DNA from: Piper betle
Taxonomy: Eukaryota > Streptophyta > Magnoliopsida > Piperales > Piperaceae
Reading direction: 5' to 3'
Length of the DNA stretch: 64,000 nucleotides
Assembly (NCBI GenBank): GCA_033002965.1
Contig: JAURVB010000779.1
Coordinates: 1 to 64,000, forward strand
This document shows positions 37,100-48,700 of this stretch, one piece after another; position 1 is the first letter of the stretch, and each line of letters starts with the position of its first letter. Both the position numbers and the translations under genes were made by a program. Under the pieces are notes generated by a model. That model had not been told where the DNA came from and did not search any database. It worked only from the letters and a program-made list of their open reading frames with translations.

Positions 37100-40000
37100 G
37101 AAAACCCGCAAAGCGCCTCCGTGCTTCCGACGGAGCACCGCTGCGCCGGCCACCTCTCATGGAATCGCTTCCACCGTTTCCGGCGACTCCCCCGACCCCG
37201 CATCCCCCCTCCCTCCTCCATTCGGCAATGTTGCTATGGCTGTCCTTCTTAGGGTTTTTCCCGGTGGATGCTCCATTGGATTGACTGGGTGGGGGATTTG
37301 TTTTTGAGTTGCAGGTGGCTGCACGATCTATGCAAGACCGAGAAATCGGAGGACCTGGTTGCTAGGGTTTATCCTCAGATCAACTAGCTATTCCAGCGCC
37401 TCATTGTGTCGATCCCACAATCCCAGACCTCTAGTGTCCTCCTCTTGTTGGTTTGTATTGCTTTTGCTCTGAACACTTTTTTTGTAGGAGCGAAATGATA
37501 GATGAACGTTATCGACTTGTTTTGGATTATGCGCTTGTGTTATCTGTAGGTTTTGGCTGTAGGGCATTTGGGTTGGAAAGCAATGATGACTTGGTTGATA
37601 GTTTATTACTACCGAATTTTGTTGGAAAAAATGACAGATGAATAATATCTACTAGTTTTGTATTATGCTCTTGTGATAGCTGTGGGTGATAGTTGTAGAA
37701 GCATTGTGATAAGAAGGTGACATTGAATTGGTTAATAGATTAGCTGCTTACAACTTCGTGGAATGTGCTTCTGAACTTCTCTTTCTCACGGACAGTCACA
37801 CTAAGAAAATGATGATTTATGAATTTTAGTAATTTTGGATTTGTATCAACTGCTAGCTTTAGTTTTTGTTTACTTGATTAGTGAAATTCCTAATCTGCTG
37901 ACTACTTTGTAAAGAATTTTGTGGAATAAACTCGTGACTTCTTCCTCTCACAAATAGTTGGGCAAAGATTATGTGTCACTGATGATGTAGTTTGCATTTT
38001 TTTTGGCTAATGAAGTTTTGGTTCGAAAATTAATAGTAAAAATAAAATAGTTGGGTTGAGGCATGGTCCCTATTTCACCAAATAAGTTCATGAGAATGAA
38101 GAGTTTTAAGGGATGGATGCCATTCCCGGGGCTTGGGATTGGCAAGGGTAAAGAGGAAGCAATAGAGCACAAGTATTGTCAGGAGTCAAATTTGATTTTG
38201 TTTTGAACTTGAATGATGGACTTTTCCATGGTTTTTTACATCTATAAAGGATCTCTCTAGTTACTTGTCAGTTGTCACTAAATTACTCATTGCATTAGTT
38301 CTGACTTGATCCAAGCAGGCCATACTTCACGTTTTCTTGACTTCGGGGAGAGGTTTTAAATGATGCAGATCCTTGCCTCTGTCTGTTCTTTTGGTCATGC
38401 TTAAGCCGGTAATGTATATGACTGATCCTTGACTATTGATTATTTTGATATTAAGCAAAAACTTATAACTTGCTTCATCACTTTATGATTTTTTAAATTC
38501 ATTAACATGGTTGTTCCTGTCACAAAATGCCTCCAAAATTATTGGAAAGTATGTTCAGTGAAGACTTAGTAACAGTTTTATTAAAGAATCACACGGCATG
38601 TTTTCTAATGCACCTTTACATGATGATAGAGAGTTTGCTGATCCAGTCATAGCAGAGGCAGCACTTTAAGTTCTTGAGCCTTAATAAGACGAAAATGCTC
38701 AGTTCTTCCCATCCTTACTCCCACAAGTAAGTGGTTGTAATATTTTCTTAATTAACTTGCATAAGATGGGCGGGAATAAGTAGTTGGCGTACTTGTGAGC
38801 TTAATGAGCTCGTTGAGCTGTTGGTTGGTAAGCATTTTAACTTAGTGCGAGTTAGGAAATGGCATATATCTTTTTATCTACATTTTTTTGCTCGTAGTTT
38901 TTTCCCTTGCTTCTAAAACTGGTTGCATGGAATGGTGAGATGTAAGTGACAATTATTAAATATCTTGCTTGTGTCATTTTAATGCAAGTAAAAACAGTCA
39001 ATTCTTATTTTAAGTAAGGCACCACTTCCACCTGTAGTAAATGGCTTGAAATCAGCCTTGGCGTATATTAAATTTGGTGCTTTCCAGTGTATGCCTTTAA
39101 AATGAATTCTTATTTAGTTCACCTTTACTTGGGACCAGAAATGTTTACAATCTATATTTACAATCTCATGTTTCCATTTAGAAAGGAACAAGTTGTTGAG
39201 AAATACATTTACTCTCAATTTTATATACTTGCTTGAGCAGCAATTTAACGATTGCCTTTCTGGCAAGCTTGGTGGCAAGAATGAAAAGAAGGAACTAGCA
39301 TAAAATCAGACAGGAAAAGAAGACAAAGGGGTGTGTTTTTATAGTGAAAAGAAGAGTTGAAGGCCTATAGTGGGAGACGAAAGAATGCCTCTCAGGAGTG
39401 ATTTTGACAAGAAGTTACTTAGCAACCTTGTTATAATTGATAATAAAAATATCATTTTTATGAAAATTACCAACGTGATCTATTCAAGTTTGTAATGAGT
39501 CGCAAGTTATGTCCTTTTGTGCCTTTTGGGTTTTACAAAAATAGTTTTAGCTTACATTGTGTCAAGAACTTATTGTCATGTTCCATTTAGAAGCAATTCT
39601 ATTTCTTTATTTGTAGATTCATGAGGGAAGATAAGTACATTAATATTCCTTAAGCAGCCATTTCTCATAAATCCTATCCCATAAAGAGAAAGGTGTATGA
39701 TTTGTATTGTCTATCATTTTCCTCACTTTTGATTGTTGCCGTCAGAAAGGAATTTGATCCGTAAAACTTGTCATTATGTTATTTTACAAAATTCATGTCA
39801 TCTTAGTTAGCTTAATTAAAATGTAGATAATGATAATTCGAGTTGACTTGTGGATGGTTTTAACTCTGGGTTAATTCAATTTGCAGTGTCGAACATATGT
39901 TTTTGAAGGTATTTCCTGGACTAATCTCTCCTGGTTCCTTTCTTCCATTATTTCCATCACTTATAGATTTGCCTGGTAAGTAGTTTTTTCTTGTCTTCAT

Positions 40001-43000
40001 TTTTGTTTACTTTTGAAGATTGTGAAACTTACCATTCTGTTATTAATTTGAGAGCTTGGACAACAGAAATAATTGTCATATTCCATCAATATATGGGTCT
40101 TGTCATTTTTTTGTTCCTCCATACAGTCATCTTAATTTATTGAAAAATTGATGTACAAGCAGTACTAGTGGTGCACTGAAAAGGTGGAACGTAATTCAGG
40201 GTTCCTCCTTGGAAGTGGCATTGCTTCTCTGCAGATGAGTGCTGCTCCTGTGGTCATCCTTTGATGTAGAAAAAATGTAATTAGATACAATATTAACTTC
40301 TGAAGATTAATGTTATTTTCTCTGCTGTTCTCTTTTTAAATTTGATGCAGATGCTGTTAGCTCTTATGGATGAAGCATATACTGGTTCTAGTATTGAAGA
40401 TAGGAGAGGAGATTCTGGGTCTGATGACAACAATACTATAGATGTTGCTGATCCTTCGTTTCTCGATCTTCTTGAGGATGAAAATGATGGGTTAGCAGTA
40501 TGATCCCATACTTTTCATAGAAGCTCCTCTCACAAATTTGTCTATGTTGTTGGATTTTATTTGTGCTTGTTGACAGTGCACTTTCACTGAAGTTCCTCTC
40601 ACAAATTTGTCTATGTTGTTGGATTTTATTTATGCTTGTTAAAAGTGCACTTCCTTTGATCTTTTTGTTTTGCTTTTTTTTCTGTAGCAGTAGGGTCATG
40701 ATTGAATATATACTGAGTTTACTCACAGGAACACCATGCGACATATCCCGGGATTGCTGCAGTTGTGCAAGCAGCTGTCAGTGGTTCTCTCTCAGAGAGA
40801 CTGAAGTAGGCACTTTGAATGGGTCCTCGGTTTCTTGATGCTTATTTTGCAATTGCATTGCAGCATATGAGTGACTGTAAGATAATTCTATAAAAGCTCA
40901 TATTAAATGTCTGCCTTCTGCATAAATTCATATATGTGTACGGTTGTTTCAGCACTTATATGTGCACTGCTTCCACTTCATATGACCAGAGTTTCCACCT
41001 TGTTTCCCGACCGAGTTCATACTTTTGAGGTAATGATTATCATTTAGGTATTTTTGTAATAGACTATATTTTTAGCTCTTTTTTTCTTCTTGGGCCCCCC
41101 GCCGTGCCGATTTAGCACCCAATACTATGAATCTGGTATAACTAGTAATCAAACATAAATTGTTATGATAACTTTTATCGAGTTCATTTTGTATTAGTGA
41201 ACTGAATCCTCAAAAATTTGTTAATGAAGAAAAGATATTTACTTAAGGTTGTCCAGCTACTGATAGTACTTAGTGAAGTAGTGGTGCAGATTATATGTTT
41301 AGTTAGCCTTAGAAATAATCAGATATATGATGTTAGACTCTTCATGGCTTGGATATGCTATTTGCAGTCACTGAATCACCATCTTTTAAGGTTTTTGTTC
41401 CTAATGAATTCTTGTTTTATTTTATGCTATGCTTAATAGGTTTAGAAGAGGCTAATGGAATTTATGCTAGCTGCATTTCAAAAATCTCCCAATTTTGTGG
41501 CACTTCTAAGGTACTGAAACCTTGTATCCAAAATAATATTTATGAGTACAGGTTTGCCTGATGCTTTATTTGAAAGTGAGATTGGTTGTAAATTAGAAGA
41601 TCATAGTTTTTGAACTTTGACTTTCTTCGCGAATATTCTCAGTGAATCCTCATTTTGACACAATATTTTGCACAGCTCCTGACTCATGTATATACATTTT
41701 AAAAGTACAGGCATGCTTCTTACCTGTTAATATTGACACTAGAGGTTGGATACATGAGATTTTAAAGTGAAATTGTAATGATTGTTGTTTTGGCACTGTT
41801 TGCAGCAACTTTTTTATTTGATTGCTATGCTTTGGTAGGATTAAGCTACATTTTTCTTGTTCTCTTGCAAGACATAAAATGAATTAGTTGATGCAGAAGC
41901 CCATTATTGACAGACTTGGAGAGGCCTATGATAGTCCTGCTAAGGTGAGATTGTATTTCTGTTAAAATACTCTTATTTGAAGGCTAATGATCCTTCATAA
42001 GATCTGCTTAGATATCTAAGAATGCTAATTGTAATTCTTCTTCTTTTTCCTCCACTTGATACCCAAAAAGGCATTGAGGGCATGGATCCTAAACTAGGGT
42101 TGATGAATGTGCTTGTCTGTTTTGGGATCGACATGTGAAGAGCAGCGGAATCCAGGAATTGTTAACTGGAGTGAAGGAGGACAGAAGATGATTGCCCACA
42201 TTCCTTTCAATATATTGCATCAAATGGAAGGTGTTCTACTTTTAATGCTGGTTTACTCATTAGTGTCAATTATTTTCTGGTTTCTCCATTCATTTGTATG
42301 CTCTTTGAGAATGAAGTTTCTTTGAATTTTCGAAGTGAAGCATTCACAGGGAACTGTTTAGTTAAATCTGTATCCTAGTGGCAAAGGAGGTTACTTGTTA
42401 GCAAAGCGTTGTCCTTATTGTGTGTCTTGTTGCCATGAATGACAGTTATATGCACTTAAGGAGCCATAAGCAATTCATAATTCTAATTTTTAGGCCTTAG
42501 TTATTCTTTGTTATCAAGTTAATCTTGAGACAGCAATGGCCATTTTTTATTGATAGGTTTCCTACTATACTACGAGTTGACCTGACATTTCACCCTTTGT
42601 TATAAGACTTTGTATCCAGGCGTCCTTTCAGCTGAAAATGATATATCACATTGGAGAAGAAAAAGAGTTCGTGTTGGCTAAATTGGTGAGGAATCATCAG
42701 TTCTATGCAGTGATGGTGAATTCGAAGATTCACTGCATAAAGTAAAATTCTGTAAATGACAATTTGATGTAGGACAAGTATTATTATAAGGTTATACTAG
42801 CCAGTCTTTAAAAATGGGAAGTCATTTAATTTAAAGTTGCATTATAAGTATATTTCTATTGGATTTGAGATTTTAATTTTGTGTACTGCCGGTCCTTTAT
42901 TTTGTGGTCTTGTATTTACAGTATCTCTTGAGTTTATAATTATGTGTCATGTAGACTTTGAGCCATATGGCTTCGATGATAGAATAAAATTATTGCTTCC

Positions 43001-43311
43001 TGGTTTACTCCGATTTCTCTCTTTTCTGGTGGATTATGGCTTCCTTCACCCACTTATGTTTAACATTATCCTCTCATTAATTGTTCTTCCTTTTTTTTTT
43101 TGTCTAAATTCTCTTTTTGACTGATATTTCCTTTTCTCATATCAATATATTTCAATCGAGGTATTTCTCTTTCTAGGCTAACACATCCTTGCGTTTCCCG
43201 AAAAGCATGTACAAGCCATGTTTGATTTCCAAATCATTTTGTTTTATTTCCTCTTCTGCAGGTTCTTCTTTTCATGACTTCTCTAATTCAGACATTACCC
43301 TAGGGGGATGA
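37100..43311 (+). pseudogene. AP5Z1: AP-5 adaptor complex zeta subunit (AP5Z1-like) pseudogene
   Basis: The parent protein is the zeta subunit of the AP-5 endosomal coat adaptor. Exon remains: near 37150-37260; 37316-37451 (LCKTEKSEDLVARVYPQIN); near 38350-38410; 38600-38730 (EFADPVIAEAA); 38890-38940 (FFPLLLKLVAWNGE); 39888-39976 (FLKVFPGLISPGSFLPLFPS); 40160-40256; 40351-40497 (MLLALMDEAYTGSSIEDRRG, IDVADPSFLDLLEDENDG); 40729-40876 (GPRFLDAYFAIAL); 40953-41029 (LICALLPL); 41440-41510 (RLMEFMLAAFQKSPNFVALL); 41896-41944 (IIDRLGEAYDSPAK); 42090-42229 (CLSVLGSTCEEQRNPGIVNW); and 43261-43311 (SSFHDFSNSD). Premature stops lie at 37385-37387, 40807-40809, 40816-40818 and 41443-41445. Frameshifts occur in the 38600 and 40160 exons. 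The coding part expected between DSPAK and the C-terminal block seems absent. Introns are retained. Family identity rests on remembered sequence. Confidence 0.85.
40526..40655. repeat. 69-bp tandem duplication in an AP5Z1 pseudogene intron
   Basis: 'cctctcacaaatttgtcta' starts at 40526 and again at 40595, with the following 50 bases nearly identical in both copies. This is a recent, local, two-copy duplication. Confidence 0.85.
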
Positions 43312-45736
43312 TAGATAACTCTGGAACCGCTGGCATCTCAGGCAATATCTTTCATGGGTAAAAGGGTGCGGTATGCTGAAAGCAAAAAAGAATTCTTAAT
43401 TCTATTCTTTGATCTTGATGCAATGTCGATGGCAATTATCTACCAAACATCCTGCCAAATTGATTTTCTGCTGTTTCTGGAGGTTCAACTGTTAGTTGAA
43501 TTTGTAAATTCTGTACCTAAATTTAGTGTGCCAGCCTTTATATGTTGTGCATAGCATTTTAGCAGTCAGGGTTGAAGAACACTAAATCGAACTGGCTCAG
43601 TTAAAAAAATCATGTGGCGTCTATCAATTGTAGTTAAACGAGTACAATGTGAGCAGATTTGTATTCTTTTTGTTTCTCAAGTACAGAGCTGACTTCTTTA
43701 TTGAGAGTCTACGACATTGAGTGGAAGATGAAAAAGTGCACTAAAGTCTTCTCTGGTGCCAGTTGTTACCAGTTCTCACTGTCAGGTTCTTCTTCATCTC
43801 TTTTCTTCTTGCGTGATAGTTGGGATTAGTTGATTTAATTTCTCTTTTCACATGGCTCAACTCTGCATATGTTTGAAATATTTGCTTTCGTTGTCTTCCC
43901 TTTAGCTCTGAAAAAAGGCTGTATCTTGGAAATAAACATTATACAATGGCCGTATAACCCGCTTGTGAGTGTGAGTTGACTTTTAGTGGTGACAAGTAGT
44001 CAAGGAGTTGCTGTGGGGTGCTTGAGATGCGTTTTTATTTCGATGGAGATGGACAAACTGATGTTGAAGAGAACAGCATTGTAGTACTATGACGGTAAGT
44101 AGATTTGATGAAATGCCACTGACGTTGAAAAATCAAAGGAGGTTTGAAGTTTATGCCTATATTTTACAGCACCCCATGCAGGTTTTTCCCTATGCTTTCC
44201 GGTACAGAAGTTGGCACAGCGGCTGGGCTGATGCATCGTATGAAGAGTAATAATAATTCGAAGAATTTGTTGGTTTTTTCTCTGGTCTGCATCATGGTGA
44301 AGGATTGGTTAATTGGTTATACCAAGTTCAGAAATTCTTTTTGATAAAAGTTTAGAACTTCCTTAGTTTTCATCTTTTTTCTCCAATAGAGAAATTAAAA
44401 ATGACGAAATGAGAAATATTATTTATAATATTAATTTTGGAGAGAATTCCCATAAGAGTTATAGGCTAAATATTCTAAATTTGGACTCGACTTAGTAGGC
44501 TATTGACCGGAGTTGGCTATAAGTTGTTCCAAGTCAACCCCACAGTCATTTATATTATTTTTTTAAACTAATAAGGAAAAAGATAATAGATCAAAGTAAG
44601 AGATGTTTTTCATTTGACCCTTGAAGTTGATAAATATATAATTTATATGACTTTAATTAATTGATTTAACTAAACTGAAGGGGAAAAAATACGTTCACAA
44701 AACCTTCTCTACTTGATTCAAGGAGATTGGGAAGTAAATCATAAAATTAGTCAATGAAAGTGAGTGTGATTTTAAAGGTACAAAGTGGAGTCAACCAAGG
44801 GAAGTTATAGAGGAAAAAAAAGTTTAAAATTATTCTAAGTGCCAAAAAAAACATAGAGGGAAAAAAGTGGAATAGTCCTTTTTACATTTACTATTGTTTC
44901 TACGGAATATCAAATTGGTTGCCGCCTGAATAAATGATGAACCATTACGAGCGATATTTATAACTGATAAACGACGAGGATGGCTAAATTGGTAGAGTTA
45001 TTAGAGGTCAGAGTTTATATTTACATAATATGGGTATTGATTTATTTAGATGATTTTTACATTCATATTAATTTTAGACTGCTAGTGATCTAAAGCGACG
45101 TACCTCAAAGTCTGTCGTGGGGACAATAATCCATTCATATACGAGAGATCAGCCTTCCTTGTAGACCCACGCACCGTTCATCTTACCTAACTACTCGAGA
45201 TGAAGCAAGATGTAAGTCACACGCCCAGGTGAAGAAAAGATGTGAACAAAGGAGATGGTCTCTCTTTAACTAGCTTCAAGTGCAATACATTTTAGTACTC
45301 GAATAGGCAACACATGACAGGGAATTCATACAACATCTGATAATTCATAGACAGTAAATGACGGTACAAAAGAGAGGTTGAGAAAGCAAAATATAACAAG
45401 ATAGAACACGAACACAAACTGATATATGAGCAAATATCCCTAGAATAATAATAAGGTGAGCTGGAGGAAGTCAATGCCCGAACCAATACCCCTGCATGGT
45501 GGTGCAAGCGTGCGGACTCACTCACTAGCCTTTGCTAGCTGCTTCTCACGTGTTATCCTTAACATACACCACATTGCAAGGAGCATCTGAGGTGCGTTCT
45601 TGACTCCCACTTCTATTTGTATTTTATCTTCTCATCCATTTCATCATGATCTTGCTGCAATACACAAATTAAAGATGTTGGATCATTTTTCAGACGTATA
45701 TAAGCCTGGTAATCAATGGATGATCACAAACCTGGT
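43312..45736. other. Spacer between AP5Z1 pseudogene and HD-ZIP IV gene
   Basis: A/T-rich DNA without a supported gene. It includes the presumed 3' UTR of the leftward HD-ZIP IV gene. At 44985-45030, 'tggctaaattggtagag' resembles a tRNA A-box and may be a decayed SINE head. Open frames such as 43354-43554 and 44144-44344 show no recognisable features. Confidence 0.5.
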
Positions 45737-48700
45737 TCAAGCGTTTTCGCCTATAACAGCGGCTTTGATTCGTTCTACAGTGCAAGCTATGAGACTGTTA
45801 ACAGTGGCCACCGACCCAAGTGAGAGCTTGGCCGTCGGCACAGAGTCCACCAGTATCTGAAACGCCACAGTAAGAAGAGAACCGCCGCAGGTGGTGCCGG
45901 CACCGCCGGAGCCAACCACCTGATCACCGTTATGCATGCCGGGTGAGGTCCCATCCGGCAGTATCGCGAAACCGGACGGCAAGAGGGCCACATAGTCTGG
46001 ATCCCCACCGTTGAGCACCACGTTCATGGCTACTATGTCAACTGGTGCATATATGACGAAGGACCCAGTTGAGTCGGTGCAACTCTCTTGTAATATCAGC
46101 ATGTTGCTTTGGTTGGAGTTGGAACTCTGATTTTGTTGTCAAATACACATGAACGTATTACTCACATAATTTAGATTGCATGTAAGTTTAATATATAGAT
46201 GGACACAAAAGAAAGAAAGAAAGAAAGATTTGGAGCTTACATTGACACGGAGGAGGGAGACACAGTTGCCGGGATCACGGCCGTTAGCAATATGGGCCAT
46301 TTCTTGAACAAGTCCTCCATTGGATAAGATATCCCACTGCATAATTTCGATCAATATACACCAAGTGTATACTTTATAATTATAATGTTACGTTGCTATA
46401 TCATCACCGTTTTCATACCAAGTTGCAAGAAGAAATCATATCCCTAGAAATCTTTTCATCAGAAAGACACATATTTTGCTTTCACAGGAAAAAGAAGTAT
46501 TGGATGCTTAAAAAGTACAGAAGCAAACGTTCTTTTCAAAAGGAAAAGCACCAAGATTATCTAAAACTATCAAAGCAAGGTCTCAACTTCTCATAGTTTA
46601 AATAGGTTTCAGCACCATATGCGATAAATTACTACCAGAAAATAGGGTACTATCAACTAGAGACGAAATATTTGTAATTACTAAAGCTCCGAGTTTGTTA
46701 GCAAAAACATCAAATAAAAATTTTTAACGCCAGTGATCGTTTTCAGTTTCACCCAAACTAAAAATAAACTTAATTTTTAGTGACTTCAAAGCACATCAAA
46801 TGGAAATCGCAAACCTCTTTGCGCGAATTTTCATCGCGAAGGAAGTCGAAAACTCTCTTGGGTGGGACAGGGATCCAGAAAGAGGTAGCAGCACTTAGAA
46901 CGATCCCAGGTGGCCTGCCGGGGTCATCAACACTCTTTCTGGTCATCACCCTCACATCATCAGCTCCACTCCCTGACAATGTAGTCCATGTATGAGCTGT
47001 TGAGGCACTCACTCCCGAGCAGAAGCTCATCACCATTCTTTCTGCAAGCTTTAACATACTCTTCCTCCCTTCTTGACTTGTTAGCACTGCACCCAACATT
47101 TATAATTTGATGTAATAATTCTTCACAAAAAGTTATAATTATAAATTTTAGAGGGTTACTTAACCAGTTTTGCTTGTAGGCCGACAACATTAGCTGGTGC
47201 AGATACCATTCAATGGTTTTACTGATCAAACATTGCTTTAACTAATCTCTCTTTTAATAAGCTCCATAATTAAATAGAATTGAACTCCTACCATCAAGGC
47301 CAACCTAGAATTACTTCACCACTAACATATGTTAACCTTTGCTGTCAAAATTCAACACGGGCAAAATATTATACCTTAATTTGCAATCAAAACAAAGAAA
47401 GTGGGATATTAACATTCCTCATTCTACTTCTGGATAAAGTTTTAGAAATAGCCAAGTTAATTACATATGCCATTGGAAATAGGAAATGTTTATTGCTCTA
47501 ATTTTTACCTACCATGACTTGAGTGCTATACATCATGTTAAATTTTGAGTTGAAAGCTTGACACTAGGAAGATCTAAATTTATACTTCAACTAATATATA
47601 GTAAATATGAAAAGAAGAAGAAGCTTTATTAAAGTAAAGGTATGAGGAGAGTGTGTAGATGGATTACCACCGACATCTCCAGCAGGAATACTACTAGCGA
47701 GGGCACTTGCAAGGCGCTCACACTGTCTATCAAGAGTAGCCACCCACCTCTTTGCCCCAAAGGCAAGTCCTGAGTTCACCAAAGACTTGTAAATGCTATG
47801 AACAGCTCTATCATCCACTTCCACATGTTCAACCCATGTAACCTGGCAGAAAGAAAAGAAGATATACAATCAACTCATGAAATAATTTAGGGAAAATATT
47901 ATTCACAAACTTCCGTAGATGTTTATGTATGTTAGAATGATCTACGTTATATCACTGCAGCTTTACGAGCTTTAATTTCAACGGGTAATTGATCTATAAT
48001 TCAATATGATTGACAGTGATGATCAAAACGGTGCAAGTTTTGATAGAATTAATACCTTGGAATAGCCATTGGGCATCTCTTGAATCAAGCAACCAGAAGG
48101 CCTTCTTCGGCACTTCATAACAGGGCTAGGGCGTAAACTGTCAAGAGAAACATCTACCACTGCCCAAGTCCCATCAGAGTGCTGCTTGCAATACCTAACA
48201 AAGTAGCTCTCTCTTGTCGGGACTAACGGTGACTGCACTTGGAACTCTGCCGACATCTGATCGAGATTTCACAAAAAAAGAGAGAGACGCGTACCCACGT
48301 CATCACACGATATTCTCCAATATATAGTTTCTACTATACGTAATAACAAATTAATGAGAAATATGATTAACCGTGTATATTAGTTATATGACGACGTATA
48401 TGCATACCACTTGCAAAGCGCCATTGTAATTCCCAGCCACGCCGGTGGAGAGAACTTCAAGGGTCAATGCTCTGGACACAATACCGGAGAAGACACTCGA
48501 CCACTGGTTCTGCAAAAGTACCGATTTCATCCACAAAATGGAGAAAACAAACTCATTATTAAAACCTAATATTTGACAAGTGTTTTTGGTAATATATAGT
48601 GGGCTTCTTGTAACTCAAATGATATGCATAAGATTATGTTGATTTCTTCATATTTCATTTCACAAAATAATGAATTCATAATAAGATGATTGTAGATTGC

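Noticed and set aside
42837..43124. Plus-strand frame of 95 codons, hydrophobic
   Set aside because: Lies in an intron of the AP5Z1 pseudogene and is A/T-driven, with no family motif.
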